DNA from: Sphaerisporangium krabiense
GTDB taxonomy: Bacteria; Actinomycetota; Actinomycetes; Streptosporangiales; Streptosporangiaceae
Assembly (NCBI RefSeq): GCF_014200435.1
Contig: NZ_JACHBR010000001.1
Location: 5,460,001 to 5,524,000, forward strand
Reading direction: 5' to 3'
DNA: 64,000 nt
Positions 16,949 through 24,815 of this stretch are shown in pieces; positions within the stretch are counted from its first letter, which is position 1; each line of letters starts with the position of its first letter. Below the pieces are notes generated by a model. That model did not search any database. It was given only the letters and a program-made list of their open reading frames with translations, and was not told the origin of the DNA. The position numbers and the translations under genes are program-made.

Positions 16949-18148
16949 CTATTCCGGACGGGGCGGCGGCACGTGCGCGACGCCGTCCTTGACGACGAAC
17001 AGCGGCCGGCGCAGGGCCTCGACGGTGGCGAGCGCGTCCCCGTCCGCCACCAGCAGGTCGGCGCTCAGCCCTTCGGCGATCCTGCCGGTCTCGCCGCCGA
17101 TGCCGAGCGCGTCGGCGGCGCCGGAGGTGGCCATCTCGATGATCCGCTCCCGGGCGAAGCCGAGCTCCTCGTAGAGGGTGAAGCTGCCGGCGAAGTCGTC
17201 GAAGACCGAGCCGGGCAGCCCGGCGTCCGTGCCCATCACGAGCCGGACGCCGAGGTCGCGCATCCAGGGCAGCCGGCTCTGCAGCAGCGCGGCGCGCTCC
17301 TCGCCGATCCAGCGGGCCATGGCCCGCCAGCCGGGGCTGGTGGTCGGGCAGACGGCGATGCCCCGGGAGGCGATCAGCGCCGCGACGTCCTCGCGCGGGT
17401 CGTAGGCGTCGCCGGTGAGCCAGGTGCAGTGCTCGATGGTGTCCACGCCGGCGGCGGCGGCCGCGGCGATGCCCTCGGTGCCGTGCGCGTGGGCGGCCAC
17501 GGGCAGGCCCAGCCGGTGGGCCTCCTCGACGGCGGCGCGGACCTGCTCGGGGGTGAACTGCGACTCCGACATCCCGGCCCCGCCGGAGGTGGTCTGCCCG
17601 CCGGTCACCATCAGTTTCACCAGGTCGGCGCCCTGCTCGGCGCGGGCGCGCACGGCCGCGCGTAACGCGGCCTCGTCCGCGACCTCGCCGCCGAGGTACC
17701 AGCAGTGCCCGCCGGGCACGGTGAGCGGCGGGCCGGCGGCCAGCACGCGCGGCCCGCGCAGCAGGCCGCCCGCGATGGCGTCGCGCAGGCGCAGGGACAG
17801 CCCGCCCCGGTCGCCGAGGTCCCTGACCGTGGTCACGCCGCTGTCGAGCAACCGGCGCGCGCGGTCGGCCATGCCGAGGAACAGCGAGAGGTCGTCGGCC
17901 TCGCGGACCTTGCCCATGCCGTCCATGCTCGCGTCGAAGACCAGGTGGACGTGGCAGTTGATCAGGCCGGGCAGGAGCGTGCCGCCGGGGAAGTCGTGGC
18001 GCGGGGTGCCGGGCGGGGCCAGGGCCTCGACCTGGTCGCGCGGGCCCGCCGCCCGGATGAGCCCCTCGCCGACGAGCACGGCCCCGTCGCGGATCGGCCC
18101 TTCCGGGGTGGCCGTGACGAGCAGGCCGGCGGTGACCAGCATTCCCAC
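16949..18148 (-). CDS. Amidohydrolase-superfamily metal-dependent hydrolase
   Basis: 399 residues. The metal ligands of the superfamily are visible: HxH in INCHVHLVFD, the carbamylated-lysine candidate in ADLVKLMVTGG, AHAHG, DTIEHC and the Asp in MGTDAGLPGS. The N- and C-terminal segments form the usual small beta sandwich. Its subgroup resembles imidazolonepropionase-like and Xaa-Pro dipeptidase-like amidohydrolases; the substrate is unknown. The start is GTG at 18148 with AAGGAG six bases upstream; ATG at 18142 is an alternative. It stands alone, divergent from the SARP-type regulator 515 bp away. Confidence 0.85.
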   Translation of the reverse strand: MGMLVTAGLLVTATPEGPIRDGAVLVGEGLIRAAGPRDQVEALAPPGTPRHDFPGGTLLPGLINCHVHLVFDASMDGMGKVREADDLSLFLGMADRARRLLDSGVTTVRDLGDRGGLSLRLRDAIAGGLLRGPRVLAAGPPLTVPGGHCWYLGGEVADEAALRAAVRARAEQGADLVKLMVTGGQTTSGGAGMSESQFTPEQVRAAVEEAHRLGLPVAAHAHGTEGIAAAAAAGVDTIEHCTWLTGDAYDPREDVAALIASRGIAVCPTTSPGWRAMARWIGEERAALLQSRLPWMRDLGVRLVMGTDAGLPGSVFDDFAGSFTLYEELGFARERIIEMATSGAADALGIGGETGRIAEGLSADLLVADGDALATVEALRRPLFVVKDGVAHVPPPRPE

Positions 18149-18662
18149 GAAGCGCTCCTTCGGTCGTGTCCCGGCGGTGGGGGCGGCCGGTCGCCGGTGC
18201 CGTCGCGGCGTCCTTCGATCTTCGGGTGATCTTCGGGAGCCGCCATACTCCCACATCCGTTCGCTTTACAGCCAGGACGACAGGTACCTCGATGGGCGAC
18301 ATTTCCACCATGAAAACAATGTGGCGCGAACGAGCGGGCGCTATCACTTCACGATTACAAAAGTCCCTTGTCATCATCTCCGGTTGACGTCCAGTCGGAG
18401 GTCGTGAAAGGCTCTCGGTGATGTGTATCCGGGGGTGCCGTCGTTCCACGGCCGCCGCGTCCTCCTATCACGGGCGTCGGCGGCGGGAATCGTGTCGTGG
18501 CCGATTCCTGATGTTTCCCGTGTTTCACCATGAGGCCGCCGCACGGCCATGGGACCAGGGGGTTCGCGCGAGTGCTCCACGTGTTTCCTGAAATGACGGC
18601 CGGTAAGGCCGCGGGCCGCTTCCGTGACGCCCCGCCGAGGCGCTCTCTCTAGGCCGCCGGCG
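18149..18662. other. Intergenic region between the amidohydrolase and SARP genes
   Basis: 514 bp separating divergent genes. It contains a pair of direct repeats at 18217-18237 and a moderately AT-rich stretch around 18290-18400 that probably holds promoter DNA. Open frames crossing it have no ribosome binding site or recognisable product, so no gene is called. Confidence 0.5.
18217..18237. repeat. Two direct repeats at 11-bp period, candidate SARP operator
   Basis: GATCTTCGGG occurs at 18217-18226 and again at 18228-18237, an exact 11-bp period. SARP regulators bind direct heptamer repeats spaced by one helical turn, and a SARP gene lies 426 bp to the right. The repeats are 70-90 bp upstream of the amidohydrolase start on the other strand. 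No matching -10 box was seen at the usual distance, so the assignment is tentative. Confidence 0.35.
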
Positions 18663-20450
18663 ATGTCACACGTGTTCCGCCTCCTCGGACCGGTCGAGGC
18701 CGGACTCTCGGGGAAGGCCGTCAACCTGGGCGGGCGCATGCGCCGCACGCTGCTGCTGTCCCTCCTGCTCAACATGAACCGCCCGGTCAGCCTCGACTGG
18801 CTGTCGGAGGCCCTGTGGGACAGCGAGCCCCCGCAGTCCGCCACGGCGAACCTGCGGACGTACGCGGGCGGGCTGCGCCGCGTGCTGACCGCCGAGATGA
18901 AGGGCGTCGGCATCGTCGCCTCCGACCGGGCCTACCAGCTCGTCGCGTCCCCGAGCAAGCTCGACCTGACCAGCTTCGAGAAGCTCACCACCGAGGCGAG
19001 GACGGCGCTCGCCGACCGCCGCCCCGACGTCGCGGTCCGGCGGTTCGACGACGCGGTCGCCCTGTGGCGCGGCCCGGTCGGCGACGGCCTGGCCTACGGC
19101 AAGCCGCTCGCCGCGCGCCTGACCGTCCTGCACGAGCAGCGCCTCAGCGCGCTGGAGGACCGGGCCGAGGCGCGGCTCGCGCTCGGCCGGCACTCCGAGG
19201 CCGTGGCCGACCTGCGGCTGCTGGTCGGGGAGCAGCCGCTGCGCGAGCGGGCCTGGGGGCTGCTCATGCGCGCCCTCTACGGCGCGGGCGACGCGGCCGG
19301 CGCGCTCGGCGCCTACGCCGAGGCCCGCGACCACCTGGCCGGGCAGCTCGGCCTGGAGCCGGGGGAGGAGCTGCGGCGCATCCACCAGGCCGTCCTGCAC
19401 CGCGACCCCGCGCTCGCCCCCCTCGCCCACCGGCAGGCCCACGTCTCCGCCACGCCCTGCGCCCCGGCCCCCCGTCAGCTTCCGCGCCCGGGCCTGCTGG
19501 TCGGCCGCGACGCCGAGGCGCGCTTCCTGGAGGAGGCGCTCACCCCTACGGGCGCGGTCCCGCCGGTGGCGGCGATCAGCGGCCCGGTCGGCGTCGGCAA
19601 GTCGGCGCTGGCGCTGCGGGTCGCGCACGCGGTGTCGTCGCGGTTCCCCGACGGGCAGCTCTACGTCGACATGGCCGGTGCCTTCCAGCAGGAGCGCGCG
19701 GTCACCCCCCGGCAGGCCGCCACCTGGTTCCTGCGCGCGCTCGGCGACCCCGTCCCCGGGGAGCCGAGCCTCGGCGAGGCCAGCACGCGCCTGCGGTCCC
19801 TGACCTCCGGCCTGCGCGTGCTCTTCGTGATCGACAACGTCGCCGGGGCCTCGCAGGCGCGTCCCCTGCTGCCCGCCGGGCCCGGCTGCGCGGTGCTGAT
19901 CACCAGCAGGCGGGTGCCCGCCCTCGACCACGCCGGACACCTCACGCTCGGCGCGCTCACCCCCGGGGACGCCGTCGCCGTGCTGGCCGGGCACGCCGGC
20001 GCCGCGCGGGTGGCGGCCGAGCCGGACGCCGCCGCCGAGATCGCCCGCCGCTGCGAGCACCTCCCGCTCGCCCTGCGCGCCGCCGGGGCCCTGCTCGCCG
20101 CGCGCCCCGACTGGCCCCTGGAGCGGCTGTCCGCCCGCCTGGCCCGCGGCCTGTGCGAGATCCTCGACAACCGGGACGGCGAGCAGAACATCCGCGACCG
20201 GCTGTGGGGCAGCTTCGAGCTGTTCCGCCGCACCGACCCCGAGGCCGCCCGCCTGCTGTGGACGATCACCTACCTGCCGGGCGCCGAGGTCACCGTGACC
20301 CAGGCCGCGGACATGCTGCGCGCCCCGGCGGCCACGGCACAGCGGGCGCTGGACCGGCTCACCGACGAGCACATGCTGCGCCGGGCGGCGCCCGGCCGCT
20401 ACGAGATGGTCGGCCTGCTGCGCGGCCTCATCCCCCGCGACCCGCCGTGA
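18663..20450 (+). CDS. AfsR/SARP-family transcriptional regulator with BTAD and NB-ARC domains
   Basis: 595 residues. An OmpR-type winged helix covers about 1-95 (FRLLGPVEAGLSGKAVNLGG start, then LSEALWD and LRTYAGGLRRVL). The bacterial transcriptional activation domain covers about 100-245. An NTPase module begins near 275, with Walker A GPVGVGKSA (Lys313) and the NB-ARC-like LFVIDNVA and LITSRR strands. There is no C-terminal TPR array, so it is shorter than AfsR. Such proteins activate secondary metabolism or morphogenesis genes. The ATG is chosen because the domain starts there; its ribosome binding site is weak. Confidence 0.9.
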   Translation: MSHVFRLLGPVEAGLSGKAVNLGGRMRRTLLLSLLLNMNRPVSLDWLSEALWDSEPPQSATANLRTYAGGLRRVLTAEMKGVGIVASDRAYQLVASPSKLDLTSFEKLTTEARTALADRRPDVAVRRFDDAVALWRGPVGDGLAYGKPLAARLTVLHEQRLSALEDRAEARLALGRHSEAVADLRLLVGEQPLRERAWGLLMRALYGAGDAAGALGAYAEARDHLAGQLGLEPGEELRRIHQAVLHRDPALAPLAHRQAHVSATPCAPAPRQLPRPGLLVGRDAEARFLEEALTPTGAVPPVAAISGPVGVGKSALALRVAHAVSSRFPDGQLYVDMAGAFQQERAVTPRQAATWFLRALGDPVPGEPSLGEASTRLRSLTSGLRVLFVIDNVAGASQARPLLPAGPGCAVLITSRRVPALDHAGHLTLGALTPGDAVAVLAGHAGAARVAAEPDAAAEIARRCEHLPLALRAAGALLAARPDWPLERLSARLARGLCEILDNRDGEQNIRDRLWGSFELFRRTDPEAARLLWTITYLPGAEVTVTQAADMLRAPAATAQRALDRLTDEHMLRRAAPGRYEMVGLLRGLIPRDPP

Positions 20451-20537
20451 AAAACCGCCCGGCCGGCCCTGAACCCCTTGGTTCCCGCCCGCCGGACGGT
20501 CCATGATCGGGCTTACCCCCCGACGATTGGACACACG

Positions 20538-22133
20538 GTGCGAAGAACCGTCCCGATCCTGGCCGCCCTGCTGGGCGTCCTGATCTCCCTGTTACCCGCC
20601 GTACCCGCCGCGGCCGGCCCCGCCCCGCTCGCCTGGTCCCCCTGCCCGGAGGACGCGGCGGTCCGGTGCGCCACCCTGACCCTGCCGGTGAACTGGGACG
20701 CCCCGCGCGGCCCCGTCTTTCGCATGGCGGTGGCCCGCCGGCCCGCCGCCGACCCCGCCGCCCGGGTCGGCACCCTGGTCATCAACCCCGGCGGCCCCGG
20801 CAACTCCGGCGTCGACGCCGTGCTGACCAACTGGCTCGGCCTGAGCCCCGAGCTCCTGCGCCGCTTCGACGTCGTCGGCTTCGACCCGCGCGGCGTCGGG
20901 CGCAGCAACCCGGTGCTGTGCTCGCTGCGGCTGGCCATGGCGGCCCCCGACCCGCTGATGGCCGACCAGGCCGCCTTCGACCGGCGGCTCGCCTACAACG
21001 CCCGCTACCGCGACGACTGCCGCGCCCGCACCGGGCCGCTGTACGACCGGGTGGACAGCGCGAGCGTCGTCCGCGACCTCGACGCGCTGCGCGCCGCGCT
21101 CGGCGAGCCCAGGCTGACCTTCTACGGCGTCTCCTACGGCACGCTCATCGGCCAGCTCTACGCCGAGCGCTTCCCCGGCCGGGTGCGCGCGCTGGCGCTG
21201 GACAGCAACATGGACCACAGCCTCGGCACCGCCGCCATGCTGGACACCGACACCTGGACCACCCAGGACTCCTTCGACCAGTTCGCCGCCTGGTGCGCCC
21301 GGTCGGCGGAGTGCGCGCTGCACGGCCGCGACGTGCGGGCGCTGTGGCGTGACCTGCTGGAGCGCGCCGGGCGCGGCGAGCTGCCCGACCCCGCGGATCC
21401 CGGCGTGCCGCTGGCTCCGGTCATGCTCATCTACCAGGTGTTCAACGCCTTCTACGCCCCCGGCTGGCCCGCCGTGGCCGAGTTCCTGCGCGCGCTCGAC
21501 GCGGGCACGTCCGCGCGTCCGGCCGCCGCGCCGGCTGTGCCCGAGGAGCCCGAGGAGCCCGAGGACGAGGTGTTCAACGACGCGACCCAGGTGGTCTGCC
21601 AGGACTTCTGGCTGCCGATCCGCGACCACCGCGAGTTCGCCCGCCACCTGCGCCGGCTGGAGACCATCGCGCCCGACATGCGCATGAGCCCGGTCTCGGT
21701 CGCGCTCACCGTCGCCTGCCTCGGGCAGCCCGCGCCGGTCCCGAACCCGCAGCACCGCCTGCGCGTGGACGGCTCCCCGCCGCTGCTGCTCGTCAACGGG
21801 CGGCACGACCCGGCCGCCGGGTACCCGTGGGCGCTGAGCACGGCACGGCAGATCGGCGACGAGGCCCGGCTGCTGACCTATGACGGCGCCGGGCACGGCA
21901 TGTACGGCCGTACCCCCTGCGTCACCGGGGCCGTCGACCGCTACCTCGTCTCCCTCGCCGTCCCGGCGCCGGGCGCGCACTGCGCCGCGGCGCCCATGAC
22001 GGGGCCCGCGCCGTCACCCGCCCGGGCGGGCCTGACCGCGCGGCCTCAGTGGCCGGTCGCGCCGTCGATGCTCTCGCGCAGCAGGTCGGCGTGCCCGTTG
22101 TGCCGCGCGTACTCCTGGACCATGACGGAGTAG
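20538..22133 (+). CDS. Secreted alpha/beta hydrolase of the tripeptidyl aminopeptidase (TAP-like) type
   Basis: 531 residues from GTG. The signal peptide spans about 1-29 ([19 protein letters not shown], then AAAG). The hydrolase core has NPGGPGNSG oxyanion region, FDPRGVGRS and nucleophile serine in GVSYGT. A TAP-like C-terminal domain has GRHDPAAGY (Asp) and GAGHGMY (His). It removes N-terminal tripeptides or small esters outside the cell in studied relatives. The last about 30 codons (22040-22133) run antisense through the decayed DinB-like gene and look unlike protein-family sequence, so the original stop may have been lost. It follows the SARP gene by 87 bp. Confidence 0.85.
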   Translation: MRRTVPILAALLGVLISLLPAVPAAAGPAPLAWSPCPEDAAVRCATLTLPVNWDAPRGPVFRMAVARRPAADPAARVGTLVINPGGPGNSGVDAVLTNWLGLSPELLRRFDVVGFDPRGVGRSNPVLCSLRLAMAAPDPLMADQAAFDRRLAYNARYRDDCRARTGPLYDRVDSASVVRDLDALRAALGEPRLTFYGVSYGTLIGQLYAERFPGRVRALALDSNMDHSLGTAAMLDTDTWTTQDSFDQFAAWCARSAECALHGRDVRALWRDLLERAGRGELPDPADPGVPLAPVMLIYQVFNAFYAPGWPAVAEFLRALDAGTSARPAAAPAVPEEPEEPEDEVFNDATQVVCQDFWLPIRDHREFARHLRRLETIAPDMRMSPVSVALTVACLGQPAPVPNPQHRLRVDGSPPLLLVNGRHDPAAGYPWALSTARQIGDEARLLTYDGAGHGMYGRTPCVTGAVDRYLVSLAVPAPGAHCAAAPMTGPAPSPARAGLTARPQWPVAPSMLSRSRSACPLCRAYSWTMTE

Positions 22134-22371
22134 ACCCAGCGCAGGCTCATCTCGATCCCCCGGCGCGGGTCGAGGAACGTCTCGTCCAGGGAGCGGCCGG
22201 AGGTCGCCGCGCCTTGAGCCTGTCCTCCGGGAGGCCGGAGAGTTTCCAGAGCAGCGTCTGCCGGTGCTGGTCGAGCCATGCCTCGGCCAGCACCCGCTCG
22301 TCCCCGGCGGTCGCGGCGGCGTGGGCGAAGTGGGGGTTGGCCGGGGTGACGGGCGGCGCGGTCCAGGTCAT
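22046..22371 (-). pseudogene. Remnant of a DinB/DUF664-family gene with internal deletion and frameshift
   Basis: Two frames together match one family. The first (22371 leftwards) gives [20 protein letters not shown], the usual N-terminal helix. The second gives [21 protein letters not shown] and then [21 protein letters not shown], the usual C-terminal end ending at 22046. The switch lies near 22190-22215, and about 80-95 residues normally present between these blocks are missing. DinB-like proteins are small metal-binding helical bundles involved in thiol-linked transfer or unknown roles. This copy is almost certainly inactive. Its 3' end overlaps the 3' end of the convergent peptidase gene. 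Confidence 0.8.
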
Positions 22372-22599
22372 CGCGCCATCATGCCGCGCGTCTCACTGCA
22401 TATGCCACGGAAAATCACGCTATGACAGTAAAGGGCAGGAAATCGGCGGAGGAAAACGGCATCCTGGACATCCTGATGAGGTCGTGTCCGGGGGGAGCCT
22501 CTCGTGCCGCGTATTCGCATATATCGTGCATGTACCCCTGATGTAGCGGCTTGATCTACGTTTCGTTACGGTGCTTTCCGACCGAGTCGAGGTCCGTCG
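22372..22599. other. Promoter-proximal intergenic region with AT-rich box
   Basis: No gene was found here. An AT-rich stretch around 22518-22545 (CGCATATATCG, then ACCCCTGATGTAG) is unlike the surrounding GC-rich DNA and resembles the AT-rich block at 23220-23265. It probably contributes to the promoter of the membrane-protein gene at 22600. Confidence 0.35.
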
Positions 22600-23187
22600 A
22601 TGATGGGTTATGTGGCCGCGGGGGCCGGATCTCTCGCCGGTGTCGTGTTCGGGGTGTCCTCGATCAGCAAGGCACGGAGCGGGGCCGCGTTCTCCACCTT
22701 CACCGGCGCCATGGGCGCGCTGCCCTTCGTGCCGTACGGCTGGGAGCGCCGCGCCGCGCTCGCGATCGTGGTCGCGGAGGCGGTGGTGGCCGTGACCTCC
22801 CCGCTCGTCCTGCCGCGCATGCTGCTGGCCAAGACGCCGTACGTGCCCGTGCTCCCGCTGGTGTGGGCGGTCGTCGCCGTCCTGCTGCTGGGCCTCGCGG
22901 GCGCGGCGTTCGTCGCCCGGGAGCGGGGGCCGCGCGCCCGCCACACCGGCACGGCGGCGTGCGCGACGACCACCTTCCGCATCCTGCGCAAGTTCGCGCT
23001 GGCCGCCATCGCCTCGCTCGGGGTGGTGAGCGGGATCGTCGCCCGGCCCGGCGAGCCCGACCTGGCCGGCGGCATGCTGGCGAGCCTGGCGGGCGCCGCG
23101 ATCGCCTCGCTGTTCATCTACTTCGACGACATCGCCGAGGTGTTCGCGCTCAACCGCGTCCCCCACTCCACCGGCGACCGCAAGTGA
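22600..23187 (+). CDS. MauE/DoxX-like membrane protein
   Basis: 195 residues with four or five membrane helices (about 5-25, 45-65, 80-105, 128-146 and 158-178). VVFGVSSISKARSGAAFSTF near 15-34 matches the start of MauE/DoxX-type redox-associated membrane proteins, and the FIYFDDIAEVF end resembles the same family in actinobacteria. Family members are thought to support thiol-disulfide chemistry or electron transfer at the membrane. The cysteine-rich loop usual in the family is reduced to one Cys (TAACATT), so a redox role is uncertain. No partner thioredoxin gene is adjacent. Confidence 0.6.
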   Translation: MMGYVAAGAGSLAGVVFGVSSISKARSGAAFSTFTGAMGALPFVPYGWERRAALAIVVAEAVVAVTSPLVLPRMLLAKTPYVPVLPLVWAVVAVLLLGLAGAAFVARERGPRARHTGTAACATTTFRILRKFALAAIASLGVVSGIVARPGEPDLAGGMLASLAGAAIASLFIYFDDIAEVFALNRVPHSTGDRK

Positions 23188-23280
23188 TCCGCCGTCCGGC
23201 GTCCGGCCAGGTCATCGGGTGAATATGCGTGTATCTCGCATATGCGTGCGTGTATATCGCTCCCCTCTAGGGTTGTCCGT

Positions 23281-23294
23281 GACGGCCGGCCGTC
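23281..23294 (+). repeat. Perfect palindrome abutting the mini-ORF ribosome binding site
   Basis: GACGGCCGGCCGTC is self-complementary over 14 bp and ends directly before AGGAGG. Its arms can also pair with the arms of the hairpin at 23363-23393. Confidence 0.5.
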
Positions 23295-23307
23295 AGGAGG
23301 AACGTCG

Positions 23308-23334
23308 ATGGGAACGCCTGCGCGGGTCCACTGA
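23308..23334 (+). CDS. Candidate leader peptide (8 residues)
   Basis: ATG to TGA encodes MGTPARVH, with AGGAGG seven bases upstream, one of the best ribosome binding sites in the window. The stop is immediately followed by two strong hairpins. This arrangement is typical of a translated leader whose ribosome movement controls downstream folding. No run of one regulatory amino acid is present, so the signal is not obvious. Confidence 0.4.
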   Translation: MGTPARVH

Positions 23335-23335
23335 G

Positions 23336-23363
23336 GCAGGTGCATCACGGGTGCGGCACCTGC
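23336..23363 (+). terminator. First leader hairpin
   Basis: GCAGGTGC pairs with GCACCTGC around a 12-base loop. It begins two bases after the mini-ORF stop. No T-tract follows; it may be an antiterminator or pause structure. Confidence 0.4.
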
Positions 23364-23393
23364 GGCGACGGCCGACGTGGCCGGCCGTCGCCG
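23363..23393 (+). terminator. Second leader hairpin, candidate attenuator terminator
   Basis: CGGCGACGGCCG pairs perfectly with CGGCCGTCGCCG over 12 bp with a 7-base loop, and ATTCC follows. The stem is strong enough for an actinobacterial terminator without a U-tract. It shares arm sequence with the palindrome at 23281-23294. Confidence 0.45.
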
Positions 23394-23621
23394 ATTCCAG
23401 GTGAACGGCCTCCTTCCCACGGAAGGCGGGCCAATGCCCTCCGCCGTCCCGCGCGCACGCGAGGACGGTGGAGGGTGGCCGCCCCCGGAGTCCGTCACCC
23501 GCTTCACCGTCCGCGACAACCGATCGGCCCGCCGCGACGTCAGTTCAGTGCGGCCACCGGCCAAAGCGCGCCCACCGTCGCGAAAGTGCGTGTCCACGTG
23601 TCCACAGTCGCGGGTGATCTC

Positions 23622-24644
23622 ATGAACTCGGTCTACATCGACCTGGCGATCGGCCTGGTCATCGCGTTCCTGCTCTTCTCCCTGCTGGTCAGCGGCGTGA
23701 ACGAGGGAATCGTCCGCCTGCTCGGCATCCGGGGCAAGTTCCTGTGGGCGTACCTGCGGGACACCCTGGACGGGCCGGACGGCAAGAGGTCCTGGATCCC
23801 CGGCACCGTCGCCGAGGTCTTCGCCCGGCTCCCGTTCAGCAAGGACGCCCGGCCGGTCTTCAGCCCCCTCCCGGCGCCCGTCCACAGCACGGCCACCACT
23901 TGGTCGGGGCGGCTGTACGAACGGCTGCGCGAGATCGACCACCGCAAGGACGGCAGGACCAGCATCGCCTCCATCCCGCCGCCGCGCTTCGGCGTGGCGA
24001 TCATGGAGATCGTCGCGGGCGAGGGCGGGGTCACCGCGTTCCTGGAGAAGCTCAAGGCCGACGGCAGCCCGCTGTACGGCCCGCTCAAGGGCGTGTGGGA
24101 CGCCGCGCACGGCGACCTGGACGCCTTCCGCAAGGGCGTGGAGGACTGGTTCGACGGCGAGATGCGCCGGCTGACCATGCTCTACCGCCGGTACGTCAAG
24201 TGGGTCATCGCCGCGCTCGGCCTGGTGGTCACGCTGCTGTTCAGCCTGGACTCGCTGGAGTACGGCCGGGCGATCCTCACCGACAACGCCGTCCGCGCCC
24301 AGGTCGCGGTCCTGGCGGACGGCGGCACGGCCTCGCTCGCCTCCCTGCGCGACAAGTGCCCCGAGCACCCCGCCGACCCGTACGCCTGCGTCACCGAGGT
24401 GCTGTCCTCGCCCGCCTTCGTGAAGATCGTCGGCAACGCCCCGGTGTCGGTGACGATCCCCGACGAGGGCTCCCCGCGGTGGAAGTGGAACGGCGGCGAG
24501 TGGCTGCACCGCCTCGTCACCCCGGGCCACTGGCCGGGCTTCCTGGTCACGTTCGTCGCCGTGCTGTTCGGCGGGCCCTTCTGGTGGGACATCTTCCGCC
24601 GCCTCACCGGCATCCGGTCCCGCGCGGGGGAGACCGCGAAGTGA
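23622..24644 (+). CDS. Hypothetical membrane protein
   Basis: 340 residues. One membrane helix lies at the N-terminus (8-30), one near 187-205 (WVIAALGLVVTLLFSLDSL) and one near 308-326 (FLVTFVAVLFGGPFWW). A soluble region between the first two contains PPPRFGVAIMEIV and a WFDGEMRRLTMLYRRYVKW amphipathic stretch. This layout is found in a broadly distributed bacterial membrane-protein family of unknown function; no catalytic motif is visible. The ATG is the first good start in frame after the hairpin leader, with GGGTGA six bases upstream. It stands alone on this strand with its own long leader. Confidence 0.7.
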   Translation: MNSVYIDLAIGLVIAFLLFSLLVSGVNEGIVRLLGIRGKFLWAYLRDTLDGPDGKRSWIPGTVAEVFARLPFSKDARPVFSPLPAPVHSTATTWSGRLYERLREIDHRKDGRTSIASIPPPRFGVAIMEIVAGEGGVTAFLEKLKADGSPLYGPLKGVWDAAHGDLDAFRKGVEDWFDGEMRRLTMLYRRYVKWVIAALGLVVTLLFSLDSLEYGRAILTDNAVRAQVAVLADGGTASLASLRDKCPEHPADPYACVTEVLSSPAFVKIVGNAPVSVTIPDEGSPRWKWNGGEWLHRLVTPGHWPGFLVTFVAVLFGGPFWWDIFRRLTGIRSRAGETAK

Positions 24645-24815
24645 CGCGGCCGACGGGCGGCTGACCATCCGTTATGGGAGATATGCAAGGCCCGTACCGA
24701 ACATGGACAACAGCGTGTCACTTTTGGTGTTCGCGCGACTTCGGAACGTGTGCGTACCCCCGGCCGGTCGGGTAGGAGAGTCGTATCTCACTGCTCTGAG
24801 CGGCTTGGGGGGACG

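Larger units (their letters stand above)
23188..23621 (+). promoter_or_regulatory. Long 5' leader with mini-ORF and stacked hairpins, attenuator-like
   Basis: 434 bp before the membrane-protein gene. From left to right it has an AT-rich block (23220-23265), a TAGGGT that could be a -10, a perfect 14-bp palindrome at 23281-23294, an AGGAGG ribosome binding site, an 8-residue ORF, and two strong hairpins (23336-23363 and 23363-23393). A small hairpin with CCTTCC/GGAAGG follows near 23412. The palindrome and the second hairpin share the same GACGGCC/GGCCGTC arms, so alternative pairing is possible. No classical riboswitch was recognised. Confidence 0.45.

Noticed and set aside
18374-18913. Minus-strand ORF crossing the SARP start
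   Set aside because: It lies mostly opposite the SARP winged-helix domain and has Arg/Ser-rich composition and no start signal.
22049-22546. Plus-strand ORF opposite the DinB-like remnant
   Set aside because: The minus strand matches a known family in two pieces; the plus frame has no ribosome binding site or family pattern.
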